NCBI GenBank assembly: GCA_030490835.1
Contig: CM059973.1
Location: 64,360,008-64,424,007 of the forward strand
DNA: 64,000 nt
Direction: 5' to 3'
DNA from: Annona cherimola
Lineage: Eukaryota > Streptophyta > Magnoliopsida > Magnoliales > Annonaceae
Notes under the pieces: generated by a model
Told to the model about the DNA's origin: nothing
Databases searched by the model: none
The model's input: only the letters and a program-made list of their open reading frames with translations
Position numbers and translations under genes: made by a program
Shown here: positions 11,563 through 22,448 of the stretch, piece after piece
How the letters are laid out: every line of letters starts with the position of its first letter
How positions within the stretch are numbered: the stretch's first letter is position 1

Positions 11563-11803
11563 GCTTTTTTCCTTCATACACTTGTTTATCAAGTGTATTT
11601 AACATATAAATCAATTTTTACCATTTTTGAATATTTGTATATATATATATGTTTTATATTTTTAAAGATTGGGGTATTTTAAATACATATACAAATAGAT
11701 GTTTAAAAATCTTAAAAAAATATATACATATATCCGAAAATGGTAAAAATTTGTTTATAAATTAAATACACTTAAATAAACAAGTGTATGAAGAAAAAAA
11801 TGC
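11563..11803. mobile_element. Foldback MITE, family A, second copy
   Basis: The arms are inverted repeats: left CTTCATACACTTGTTTA, right TAAACAAGTGTATGAAG. They carry the family core with AAATGGTAAAAATTTG and TTATAAATTAAATACACTT on the right arm and its complement on the left. There is no coding capacity. It matches the unit at 977-1279 in arrangement. Confidence 0.6.
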
Positions 11804-11985
11804 TTAGCCTGGGCTAAGAGGATCATTTCTCATAAAAAAACCCTTATATTTAAGAGCTTTGTAAATCTAATCTTTATAAAAAGATGTTACTTTTTATCAT
11901 TTTTTGAGTAAATGATCTTACTGTTTAAGAAACCCTTAAAGTTAGGTGGCTACTTTTATGAATATTTAAATAAAAATTTAATTTA

Positions 11986-12270
11986 TGGGTGTGTCTGGGA
12001 ATGAATAAAACTTTTGATGAAAAGTTTTAGAGAGTAAAAGTTGTCAAATGATGTGATATGATAGGAACAATGATGAGGAGTAAAGATGATAAAGTTAAAA
12101 TATATAGGTTAATTGTATGAGTAGTTGTGTAGAAATGATTGAAAAGTATGGTAGTTGTATGGAAAAATGTGAAAAAATGATTAAAAAATATGATAATTAT
12201 ATAGAGTGAAAAGTTTTAGATTGAAAAGTTTTAAGTTAACTTTTTTTCCTCATTGCCAAACACACCCTAT
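11986..12270. mobile_element. hAT-like MITE, family B
   Basis: The termini are inverted (left GGGTGTGTCTGGGAATG, right CATTGCCAAACACACCC). The internal sequence is shared with the copies at 50919-51213, 52011-52793, 61506-61787 and 62088-62368. The GGGTGTGTTTGG terminus and size of about 280 bp fit hAT-type MITEs. The flanks are AT-rich and a clean 8-bp duplication could not be confirmed. Confidence 0.6.
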
Positions 12271-12284
12271 AAATATTATTATGT

Positions 12285-12770
12285 TAAATGAATTGATTTG
12301 ACATCTTTTAGATTTTGCATCACAAAAATAATACGAAAAATTAATTACCTCGTGCTATAACAGAGAAATACCATAAAGTACATTAAAAAATAAAAATACT
12401 TCTAAAATTATTCCTCATATGAAATAATTTCATTCTCCATCTTTTATATTTTGTAAATTTCCATTCGTTCATAGATTTCACACTAGTGTCACTACATTAT
12501 AATAGAAAATACAAAAAAATTTATTTTTATAAACATTTATTATATTAAATAAATTTATTTGGTATCTTTAAAACTTTGCAAATTCTCACAAGAGTAAGAC
12601 CGAAATCATTCCTTAAAGTAAATAATTCAGTTTGTTGTCATTAGATTTTATGAATTCTCATTTACAAGTAATTTTTCGATGACTGAGATTGTTATATTAT
12701 AATAGAATATAACAAAATTACTCATACAAAATTAAATAGCAATTTTTTCTAGAATATCTGAAATAAAAAT
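12285..12770. repeat. Imperfect tandem duplication, about 245 bp per unit
   Basis: The first half and second half share a series of similar segments in the same order: a GGTATCTTT/GACATCTTTTAGATTTTGCA block, a TTCATT/GAATTCTCATTT block, and ATTATAATAGAA followed by A-rich DNA. The copies are strongly diverged. There is no coding capacity. It may be an old internal repeat of a degraded transposon. Confidence 0.35.
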
Positions 12771-13690
12771 TATATAATCTTCACATTAAATAAGTAAATA
12801 ATTTTTTAAAGGTGTTTTGGTAATAAAGAAAAAGAGGAAAACAATCTAGAATTATTTTATATTTTAATTTTAAAATTTGTAAAATTAGCCTCCTATTCTT
12901 AAACAATGAGAAAAAATTTTCAAACAATTTATAGAAGGTCAGTTTGCAAAACTCTTAAATTGACAAGGTTATTTTTGCAATTTCGGAGTTAGAGGTAAAT
13001 TTTGCAAAAATCACTAATCTAAATGAGGCAGGGCAATTTCGTCAAAATAAAAATTTTATTGGCTATTTTTTATAGAGGATTAATATTACAAAATTCTTAA
13101 ATTTAAATAATTAGTCTTCAGAATATTCAAACATCAAGGCGAATATGCAAAATTACAAATATAGAAAATTAGATTTGCAAACACCTCATGCATAAGTAAC
13201 ATTCAACGTGCCGTCCCCAGACATTCACCCCATGTTCTCGTTTCACGTTAAACTACAAGTCTACAACAAATAACGGCAGCAGCAAGTCACAGCAAGTCAG
13301 CAACCAAAAAGATTGCAACATGTCTAAATTTCGTTGCTAATGAAGTACTAACTGCAACAAAGTTTAGAATTCGTTGATGTTATTCAAAATGCAATAATGC
13401 ATTGTAATTAGAACGAAGGTACATTTTTGTCTGTAATATAGTTGCTTTTAACTTATGGAAGAAACCGTTGCAAATGAATTAATCACCACTAGTTATTAAT
13501 AATGCTTCATATAGTTGTTTCGCTGATTAATATAAATAACAAAATAAAAATAAGTAAGCCTTCGCATATATAGAAATTCCTCTTATTAAGTATATTACCT
13601 TATTATTTTAAGATTAATTAAATAAACCTTACATATGTGTTAGCGATCCACACTTGTGGGCGAAAAAAGAGGGATGACATGTCACCTGGA
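12771..13690. other. AT-rich intergenic DNA, possible degraded MULE arm
   Basis: Segments such as TTTGCAAATTTAACCC-like words occur near 11330 and, inverted, around 12900-13180, hinting at an old long-TIR element whose centre was filled by other insertions. This is weak. No gene is seen. Confidence 0.3.
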
Positions 13691-13852
13691 TCTGGATGAG
13701 TAGGTGGTTCACATCAAGCGTGCTAAACTCTACACTCCCGTTCCCGTGGCCTCCGTCCCTCCTACTTCCGTTGCGCCCACCCGCCACTTCTGTCTCCTAC
13801 CCAGGCCTGCACGTTCGTCTCCGCCGCTCATGCTCTCCGCCTCCTCTCAACC

Positions 13853-14092
13853 TAGGGGTGTTAATGGTCATGGTCAACCCGCTAACCCGCTCGTCCAACC
13901 CGTTAATAAATGGGTTTGGGTTGAGATTTTTAAATAAATGGGTTATGATCCGTCAACCCGTTCAACCATTTAATTAAATAAACGGATTAGGGTTGAGACT
14001 TTGCAACCCGTCAACCCGTCCAACCCGTTTATTTAACCCGTCCAACCCATATAACCCGTCCAACCCATATAACCCGTATAACCCATTTAACA
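13853..14092. repeat. Left subterminal AACCCG array of the hAT element
   Basis: About twenty words of the type AACCCG(T/C) or AACCCA/TGGGTT in both orientations fill the first 240 bp. In hAT elements such subterminal motifs are the usual binding sites of the N-terminal BED finger of the transposase. The binding role here is inferred. Confidence 0.75.
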
Positions 14093-15628
14093 TAATATAT
14101 ATAATATATTATAAAATTTATTTCGGCCCTGCCTTTCCTTCCCGCTCCTTTACCCCGCCCGCGTGTGGCTGCCTGGCAGCAAAACCTAATCCCATTCTCG
14201 GCTTCCCGCCCGCAAATATCCTGCTGCCTCTCGCAGACGGCAGATCAGATCCTCACGTGGTCAGCCAGTCACGCCATTCGTTCGCATCGGCATAATCGCA
14301 TCCCTCCCGGCACCTTGGCGCTGAGCTCCCTCGACCCTCAGCAGTAGAGCAGCTTCGGACCTTCGGTACCCACAACTCCAACTCTCCAGACTCCAAGTCG
14401 TCCAAGAGCAGCAGAGTAGCAGACTGAGAGGCCGGACTCCACGAGCAGGTCAGCAGCAGACTGCTAGTAGCTGTGCAGAGCAAGGGACTCCATGAGTAGA
14501 AGAAGCAAACTGGCAGAGGCTCATCACGCTGCGCCCTTTCATTCGTGCAGACTAGCAGAGCAGGGGACTCCATGAAGGCACGAATCGACGACTACGAGCC
14601 CTCTGTCCCACGCATCTAAGCAGCTCGCGTGGTTCACCAGTTCCACCGAAAACTCTCATTTGTTGAAGCGGAGCATAGTGCGCTTTAGGCGCCGAGTGAG
14701 AAAGGTCTCTGACTCTCTTCTTTCCTTTCGTTTTCTTATTGATTCCAGGGGCGGCGGCCAGCGGCCTTCATTTTCTTATTCACTGATCTCCAGCAGAGCA
14801 GGGCGCCGGGGCCTTGGATGCACTAGCGATCGGCACCACGGACCACGATCGGCACCACGGATCATGCGCTGGCGAGCTGATCGGCACCACGGCTCTTCCA
14901 TTCATGCAAATTAGCAGCTGTCGCCTGTCGACGACTCCAGAGCAGACGACTTCACGTCTCCATCAACAAGCGAGCCGCACACCCTTTCATTCCAGTGCTG
15001 CATTGGGTGGTAGGAAAATACCTACATCTGCATCTGCATCCTGCATCGTTGGCAACAACCATCCACAGCTTGTGTGTTAATTAACAGTGGGAACTGAATT
15101 CTAGTACCTAAAGCTTTTGATGCGGCATTTGTTTGAGTGGGGGCAAAGGGTGATGAGACGGAAGTGATAGCCTAATACAGTAATACTCCCTCCTCTCTCT
15201 CTAACTCCCTTTCATTCACGCCCCTTCCTCGCCCGACTTTTCTTTTTGCTAAAGGAAATTTGATGCTCCTGCTGTCCTGCAGTTCTGTCCGCTTCCGCCA
15301 CAGCTCTCAGTCTCTCTCTCCTAGCCATCTGTCGGCTCCCAGCCTCTCACAATCTCACCTGCACAAGTGGAGGTGGCCTACATCCGTGAGGTTGGCTTTT
15401 CTGCTTCGTTTTTCCTAAATCCAGCCACTGCCCTGTCCGCTTTCTTGGTAATTCTCCTTTGATAGCCCTGTTTTAATATGTGAACAATCAAATAATTGTG
15501 AATAGTAGAAATTATAGTTGTTTTATATAAATTATATTATCATGTCATGGTTGTATAATTTATGCTTTGTCTTGTTGCATATGATATGTAATTAGGTGTT
15601 GCATATGATATGTAATTAGGTATTGCAT
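14093..15628 (+). promoter_or_regulatory. 5' non-coding part of the hAT element
   Basis: This 1.5-kb stretch is far more GC-rich than its surroundings and probably holds the promoter and untranslated exons of the transposase gene. It has three copies of GATCGGCACCACGG (14827, 14848 and 14879). A perfect 24-bp tandem duplication (15574-15597 and 15598-15621) ends 8 bases before the start codon. No long frame in it resembles a known protein. Confidence 0.45.
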
Positions 15629-17656
15629 ATGGACGAAGAGTGTATGGAAATTAATCAACCCACAGTTGAATCCCAAGTTGCTTCATCATCTATGGTTAAA
15701 TCCAAGGCAAAAAGGATTAGGAAGTTAACTTCAGTAGTGTGGGAGCACTTTACTAAAGATAAAGATGAAAACGGGAAGCTTTTAGGGACATGCAAATGCA
15801 ACTATTGCAATAAATCATATGAATGCAACAGTGGTCATGGTACAACGACACTTAAAAGACACTTAGATAGTCAATGCCCCAAGTATCCCCATGGTGATAG
15901 AGATAAAAAACAGCAACTATTGACATTTTCAACTAGTGCAGGATCAGGTGATGGAAATGTTTTAAGTAACTGGAAATTTGATCAAGAGTTCTCTAGGAAG
16001 GCAATGGCACGCATGATCATTGAAGATGAACTACCTTTTAAGTTTGTTGAAAAGAATGGCTTTCGTCAATTTTGTAAATCTTTGCAACCAAGATTTAACA
16101 TTGTCACAAGAGCTACAATTACTAAAGATTGTGTGGATATTTATATGTCAGAAAGGGAAAAGCTAGAAAGTGTTTTTCAACAATCAGTTAATCGTATTTC
16201 CTTGACTACTGATTTATGGACTTCCAACCAAAATCAAGGATACTTGTGTCTCACTGCACATTACATTGATGTAAACTGGAAGATACAAAAGAGAATTATT
16301 TGTTTTTGTATTCTCCCATCACCGCACACCGGAGATATTATTGCACAATCTCTTGAGTTGAGTCTTAAAAGTTGGGGCATTAAGAAAATCTGCACTATCA
16401 CCGTGGATAATGCTTCTTCCAATGATGTTGCTATAAAGAATTTTGGGAGAAGAATGTTAAAAAAGAATGCTTTGCTTTGTGGTGGGGAATATTTGCATGT
16501 TAGATGTGCTGCACATATTATAAATTTAATTGTCAAAGATGGTATAGATGAAATCAAAGATTCAATATTTCGAATCCGGTTTGCTGTTAGATATGTGAAA
16601 AGTTCTCCAAGTAGGCTCCAAAAGTTCAAAATGTGCACTGAGGAGGAAGAAATTACATGTCAACATTCTCTATGCTTGGATGTACCAACTCGTTGGAACT
16701 CTACATATTTAATGTTGGAATCTGCTTTAAAATATCAAAAGGCATTCGATTGCCTTGCTGATAAAGATGGTATTTTTAGATCAAATAATCCTCCAACTGA
16801 TGAAGATTGGGAGAATGCTAGAGTAATTTGTAAATTTTTGGAGAAGTTTTATCACATCACTACTCGTGTATCTGGTTCTTTATATTGCACTTCAAATATT
16901 TATTTCGTGGAAGTTTGTAAGATTGAAAGGCTCTTGTTCTCTCTTCAAAAGTCATCTGATGTGAACTTGAAGCAAATGTCTATAAAAATGAAAGATAAAT
17001 TTGATAAGTATTGGGGGACTTTTGAGAAGATGAACATTTTATTAATCATAGCTGTGGTGTTAGATCCACGATACAAATTGGCATATGTTGAATGGTGTTA
17101 TGAAATGAGTCATGGATTAGAGAAAGCATTAGAAATTGGTCAGAAAGTGAAGGAAAAGTTATATGAGTTGTATAACATTTATAAAACTGAGCTTTGTGAA
17201 ACTATTTCTAAGGATGACAATAATGATGAGGTGAATGAGGTTAATATGAACTCGGATGATGTTGGTGAAGATGATGCATGGTATCAATGTAATTGGATCG
17301 TAAAGCGTGAATACTCAAAGACAGAAGTGGATCAATACTTAGAAGAAGCGAGTGTGGGCAGGGCACCTGGGTTTGATATTTTGGCATGGTGGTCTAAAAA
17401 TAAGGACTACAAAATATTACCTCATCTAGCACGAGATATTTTGGCAATTCCAGTGTCTACAGTTGCTTCCGAATCAGCTTTTAGCACAGGTGGACGTGTA
17501 CTAGATCAATTCAGAAGCTCTCTAACGCCACGACTTGTGGAGATTTTGATATGCGCACAGGATTGGATTAAAGCATCACCACAACCTCTAGGTGTTGAGG
17601 AGAACCTGACAGAAATTGAAGCAACTGAATCAAGTATTTACTTTCTATCTTTTTAA
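15629..17656 (+). CDS. hAT transposase with BED zinc finger
   Basis: The 675-residue frame starts at the ATG at 15629; an upstream in-frame TTG is not a likely start. A BED-type zinc finger lies at about residues 40-85 (CNYC ... HLDSQC) and should bind the TIR or subterminal DNA. The RNase-H-like catalytic core has the expected acidic residues in TTDLWTS and TVDNASSND and the Glu in ASESAFSTGGRV. It is split by the usual helical insertion with CAAHIINLIV and PTRWNSTYLML. The C-terminal hAT dimerisation domain includes DILAWWSKNKDYKILPHLAR. It cuts and pastes the element in the nucleus. No stop or frameshift is visible. A splice donor at 17634 and acceptor at 17731-17732 would replace the last 8 residues by a short exon ending at 17797. 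Confidence 0.92.
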   Translation: MDEECMEINQPTVESQVASSSMVKSKAKRIRKLTSVVWEHFTKDKDENGKLLGTCKCNYCNKSYECNSGHGTTTLKRHLDSQCPKYPHGDRDKKQQLLTFSTSAGSGDGNVLSNWKFDQEFSRKAMARMIIEDELPFKFVEKNGFRQFCKSLQPRFNIVTRATITKDCVDIYMSEREKLESVFQQSVNRISLTTDLWTSNQNQGYLCLTAHYIDVNWKIQKRIICFCILPSPHTGDIIAQSLELSLKSWGIKKICTITVDNASSNDVAIKNFGRRMLKKNALLCGGEYLHVRCAAHIINLIVKDGIDEIKDSIFRIRFAVRYVKSSPSRLQKFKMCTEEEEITCQHSLCLDVPTRWNSTYLMLESALKYQKAFDCLADKDGIFRSNNPPTDEDWENARVICKFLEKFYHITTRVSGSLYCTSNIYFVEVCKIERLLFSLQKSSDVNLKQMSIKMKDKFDKYWGTFEKMNILLIIAVVLDPRYKLAYVEWCYEMSHGLEKALEIGQKVKEKLYELYNIYKTELCETISKDDNNDEVNEVNMNSDDVGEDDAWYQCNWIVKREYSKTEVDQYLEEASVGRAPGFDILAWWSKNKDYKILPHLARDILAIPVSTVASESAFSTGGRVLDQFRSSLTPRLVEILICAQDWIKASPQPLGVEENLTEIEATESSIYFLSF

Positions 17657-18371
17657 TCTGATTTTCATACTTTATACTATACTATTTTATTTCTGTTCAC
17701 ATATTCATTGACACTTTTCAATAATTTTGCAGCTATAACAACTTCTATTAATCTTAAGACAAGTATCGATTTTCTCCACCAGTTGGATCTTAATTGAGGT
17801 AATAATAAAAATTTAGACAACTTATATAGTTCTTTATTCTTTTACAAATTTGTTTTATATGTTTAACTGTTTTCTAATATTTATTTCATTTTCCTATATA
17901 TTTTCAGGACTAAAATGATATTGCATAAAATGGAGAAAGTGGATGAAGAACTATCAAGTTTGGAGAACATAAAATAATTATTTGTTATTTTTATTTTTAG
18001 ATTGAAGTTGTTTGAACTTTGAACTTTACTTATTATTATGCATTTTAAGACAACATGTGATATTTGAATTTTTGAAATGTGATTGTTTGAGTTTATTATA
18101 ATGAAAGTCTTACTTTCTTAATGGAAGTCTTACTTATTTTTTCTCAAATATATGTTTATGAGTTCCATATTTATAACGTTGATTGAATTGTTTGATAGAA
18201 ATAAAATATGTTGTATTTTGAAACAGGAATTGACATCAAAGAGATGACTTAAGATTGAAGCTGATATTTTCAAGCCAAAATAAATTAAATTCAGGTATGT
18301 TAGTTTCAAATTATTTAATTTATTTAATTTTACAGACTTTTTTGAATGTTTTTAGCATGAAAATTAGTAAC

Positions 18372-18541
18372 AAACACAACCCGTTAACAACCCGTTAACC
18401 CGTTTATTAAATGGGTTGTAAATGGGTTAGGGTTGAAGTTTTTTAAATGGGTTAATAAACGGATTAGGGTTGAGATATATTAAATGGGTTAGGATTAGGA
18501 TTAGGCCCCAACCCGTTCAACCCGATCCGTTAACACCCCTA
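18372..18541. repeat. Right subterminal AACCCG array of the hAT element
   Basis: Repeated AACCCGTT and AATGGGTT words in both orientations mirror the left array at 13853-14092 and run up to the terminal TIR. Its likely role is transposase binding, by analogy with other hAT elements. Confidence 0.7.
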
Positions 18542-18549
18542 TCTCAACC

Positions 18550-18799
18550 TATGGTAACATCGCTGTTGTCATCGACCTAGCTTGCTTTTGCCCTCATCTG
18601 TCCTACTCATCTCAGTCGTCCCCGATCTCTCGAATCGTCTCTCTCTTTTCTCCAGCTCTGCCAGATTTTCTTTCCGCTCCTTTCTACTATCTCCTTGATT
18701 CCTGATCTAATCTAAAATGTTGTTTTTGTTATATTTTTCCTCATCATGCTTCTGCTACACTATTTTGGCCATTATCCTGGTTGGAGTCATTATCAAGAA
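18550..18799. other. CT-rich flank between hAT and copia insertions
   Basis: A pyrimidine-rich stretch continues the sequence interrupted by the hAT element. It resembles a leader or intron of a plant gene but has no frame I recognise. Confidence 0.3.
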
Positions 18800-18804
18800 G
18801 TTAT

Positions 18805-19151
18805 TGTTAGTATCTATTAGATTTTCTAAGGCCCTGTAAGGTAGCGTAATATAATATAATCCTAAGATTCTACATAAAAGTGGTAGCTCAACGTATTTTG
18901 AATTATAACAATTTCTTAAATGATTGATTTTCTTTCTATTTGAGCATGATGGTGAGACTCAATATAAACAGGGAAGTCTGGGTCCCTTCTACACACAATT
19001 TACACTTGCGGTTGCCCATCGGCTGCGGTACTATGGGGAGAAAGTGTTGTAGGAGAAGACTCTTTACTCCGTAAGATTGTTCATATTATTTTACATAGAA
19101 TCTATGACATCAATGGATTTAGATACGCTTCCGCATTACCTAAATCCAACA
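18805..19151 (+). repeat. 5' LTR of the old copia element
   Basis: It matches 39821-40166 over most of its length (shared words include AATATAATATAATCCTAAG, AAAGTGGTAGCTCA, TATGGGGAGAAAGT and the end AAATCCAACA). It starts TGTTAG and ends CAACA. The pair has many substitutions, so the insertion is old. Confidence 0.85.
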
Positions 19152-19153
19152 TG

Positions 19154-19164
19154 TGGTATCAAAG
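19154..19164 (+). promoter_or_regulatory. Primer binding site, initiator Met-tRNA type
   Basis: TGGTATCAAAG lies two bases after the 5' LTR. It is complementary to the 3' end of plant initiator Met-tRNA (consensus TGGTATCAGAG, one difference) and is where minus-strand DNA synthesis would start. Confidence 0.75.
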
Positions 19165-20869
19165 TACACGTAATGATTTTTCTGGGTAAAATAGATTGAT
19201 CTTCAAATGCTATTTTTTTCCATAGTTGTTATATGTAGAAATTAATGAATGCATTATTATATTATTTTCGGCTGAATACTATATGTTGACGTATAATGGT
19301 TTCTATCAACACACTTACAAATAGGATTTCATGATTTTTACATGTCTTATTTTTTATGGATTTAAATAAAAAACAAAATAAATAGGAATTTTCAAAATGC
19401 CTTTTGTGAACTTATGTGCAAAGCTTATGAAAAATTTCATGATTTGCCCATGGTTTGGGCGACATGCTTTATGGAATAGAATTTGTGTGCCAGTCACAAA
19501 ATTATAAGCATTAAATTCCATTGTTTAAATATGAGATTTGATGGATTTACGTAATGGATGCTGAACATATGCCAGTAGACCGCAAATATTATTAACCCTA
19601 TTTGTCTCCCTCAGTCACGCTTTTTCAAAATGCAATAATTATGATTATATTTTATATAAGTTATGGGTTCAGATATGTATTATAATTTCATGGCTTGATT
19701 ATAATTTTGTGGCTAATTATTTGAATTAAGTAACGACCATGAAAGGGTAGCCATTAAAGCTCCTGGAAGATGGATTGCACACATAAAATATGTTGGTCCA
19801 TCCATAAATTTTTTTAGGCTGTTAAATATACATATAAGTATTATGATTCAACATTACTAGCCACCTAAAACAACCATGTAAATGTAACTAAACGGTTTAA
19901 ATAAAGTTGGTCATTGAAAATTTCAGCAAATAAAGAGGTAAATTGTTTTAAACTGCCTATTATGTTGGCCAAAAAAAAAAGAGTTACTAAATTTAAAATT
20001 CATGGTCACCTTATATTTTAATTTTCATGAAGTTCAAGTATATTCCATCGGTATTTTTTAAATAAAAAAGGAATCAGGCTAACTCATTTACAAAAACGTG
20101 TCTCTATTTCGGGATGGATTATTATGATCTCTATAGAATCACATGCATGGGGTGTGTATATATAAATGCATGATTCCATAGTTACATGTCAATTTGCTAT
20201 TTACGTCACATAATTGTTTTTGAACAAATTTTTGAATTTTGTGGTATGAATAGATATATATTACTAAATGCAGATTTTATGCTTTAATTGTGGTTTCATT
20301 ATTTCCATTATACACTGTTGCCATGATTAGGAATATGCTTGGTATGCATCATATATAGGAAATCATATTTACATTAATATCCTGTCGTATTCATCTTGGT
20401 GTAGATTTAAAATAAAATATAAGGAAAAAAACTCCATCAATGGCAAATAAAATAAAATAATAATAATAATCCCTTAAGTATGTAATATATGAATAATTAT
20501 ATAAGTTATGATTATTAAATTATTTATGATGAGATTATATTCTATGATATGATTGAAGGTTAGTGTCTAGGCAAGAAGTATTGAAGTAGATCAAGTGATT
20601 ATTTCATTAAGTCTCTGCTATGCAATGAGAGTCTCTCATGCCGCACCTTACTTACCTGGTTGGCCAAAAGAAGTACTATAGGATTTAATAGCATATAATG
20701 AATTTAATAATTATTATTATTGAATTATTCATATATGTTATACTTTATAATTTGAGTGAGAGTTCACAAATTGGTTAGTTTTATATATATTAGAAAGCTA
20801 ATAACTTAGTGCTTTCTATTAAATTAAAACTAACCTATTATTGTGTGAGTTTTATCAATATTCATAACT

Positions 20870-21750
20870 GAATCTATTATTATTGTTTCCAATTCATGCA
20901 TATAGAATGTTGATTTTGTAAAATTATTAGGTAATTTATATTTAATAATTTTGAATAATTTGGTATTACTAATTACCGCAAAGGGTTTAGAATACTTCAT
21001 TTTCAATATTATTTAATAATAAAAAATATTTTGGTTCATTTTCTCATGACAGAAATTGCATTATAGTTAATCTAAGCAATTTATGTTTGGTAAATATTGA
21101 CTATCCGTATATTTTCGGTTGTCCCAAAGGGTCTAAAATATTCGGTTAATCAAATTTATTAAACAACGAGAGGATATTATTTCGATATTTCTCTCATGAT
21201 AGAAATTGCATTATATATTATTTAATTAATCAATTTATATTTGATAATTTTTGCATTTCTAATCACCCTAAAGGGTCTAAATGTGTAGTTTTCAAAATCA
21301 TCAAATAAAAAAGAATATTATTGTTGTCTCTCTTATAACAGAAATTACATTGCAGTAATTTTATTAAGTATTTTTATGTACTGAATTTTGAATTTATTAT
21401 ATTTTAGTAGCCCAAAAGGGCCTAAAATATGTAATATTCAAAATTATTAAATAAGAAGAGATAATATCATTGTTGTTTTATCTCATAATAGAAATTGCAC
21501 TAAGAAATATTACAAATAATTATTAACATTTAGAATGGTGAATATGCTCTTATATAATTATCATGTAAGTGCATTGAATGTTGGTTAAATTTGTAAACAT
21601 AATTAAGCAATCTATTGTTTAGTGAATTTTGTTCATCTTCATATTTTAGTTGTCCCAAGGGTCTCGATATGTAGCTAATCAAAATTTTATTAAACAATAG
21701 AGATAATATTTTGTAATTTTTTCTCATGATAGAAATTGCATTGGAAAATA
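20870..21750 (+). repeat. Tandem repeats in the untranslated leader of the old copia element
   Basis: About five diverged units of 140-240 bp follow one another. Each has a TCTCATGATAGAAATTGCA-like block (21042, 21192, about 21330, 21481 and 21722) and, about 80 bp on, a palindromic CCCAAAGGG-type block followed by TCTAAAATAT (near 20973, 21123, 21264, 21410 and 21650). Two shorter ACCCAAAGGTGG words follow at about 21766 and 21838. The array sits between the primer site and gag, so it is leader sequence, not coding. Its function is unknown. Confidence 0.7.
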
Positions 21751-22078
21751 TTAGACTGTTGTTTTACCCAAAGGTGGTGATAATTCAATATTTTTTTAAT
21801 GATTAATTAAAACTATATAAACACGGAGAATCTTCTACCCAAAGGTGGGGATATCTTTAACTTTATGTACTGTTAGTTGATTATTGAAAATTGTTTATTA
21901 TCATATCAATATTGAATTTAAATCACACATTATTATTTGTATAATATTTATGACCTTGGCTATGATTAGAATTGCACATAATGATTATCTGAATTATTAT
22001 GGTAATGTGAGCTTAATAACAGTGGCTAAAGTTATGAATCAATTTATTTACACTCATTTATCACATATTTTTGGGTTA

Positions 22079-22448
22079 AATGGACCAAATTACAATGATT
22101 GACATGAACAACTTCTTATTATATTAGAATGTTTAGACCTAAATTTAGCTCTTTACATTAAAAGGCCTAATTTCATAACTGACAAAAATATTGATGAATA
22201 GAAGGTTCAATTTGAAATGTGAGACCATTATAATAAATTATCTTTGATTACTATTTAGAGTACAATTATAAAGAATATCAGAAATTTCATTCTTGATAAT
22301 AAAAGTGTTGAATATTTCTTGGCCTAATTAAGGAACAATTTGATAGGTCAAATTAGAAATACTTACTAATAAATTGATTTCTATATAATATGATGATACT
22401 AGTGGAGTACAAAAGTACAATATTAGAATATTTGACATAGCCAGAAAC
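22079..22448 (+). pseudogene. Copia gag (UBN2-type) fragment, 5' half
   Basis: Ignoring stops, one frame reads as a copia gag N-terminus: LNGPNYND-stop-HEQLLI, LECLDLNLALYI, then a segment ending NKLSLITI. In-frame stops sit at 22100, 22199, 22220, 22256 and 22325. The ones at 22100 and 22220 fall where this family has conserved Trp, so they look like TGG to TGA changes. The frame is otherwise free of indels until the solo LTR interrupts it at 22454. It cannot make a protein. Confidence 0.7.

Larger units (their letters stand above)
13853..18541 (+). mobile_element. Complete hAT DNA transposon, apparently autonomous
   Basis: The element begins TAGGGGTGTTAATGG and ends with the inverted CCGTTAACACCCCTA, a 15-bp TIR with one mismatch. 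It is flanked by a perfect 8-bp direct repeat TCTCAACC (13845-13852 and 18542-18549), the TSD length of hAT elements. Inside is one long undamaged transposase frame (15629-17656). Both subterminal regions carry dense AACCCG/CGGGTT repeats. It is inserted in a CT-rich, possibly 5'-leader-like sequence of the host (13690-13844 and 18550-18700). With intact ends, exact TSD and intact frame, it is the best candidate for recent or current mobility in the window. Confidence 0.93.

Noticed and set aside
13696..13977. A coding gene at the left hAT boundary
   Set aside because: The frame runs across the hAT insertion point and into its AACCCG array, so it is not a natural coding region.
18835..18840. 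LTR start at TGTAAG (18835)
   Set aside because: TGTTAG at 18805 pairs with the CCAACA end and gives a matching GTTAT duplication, which 18835 does not.
20870..21750. A CRISPR-like array
   Set aside because: Units are 140-240 bp, diverged, lack short identical repeats and lie in a plant copia leader.
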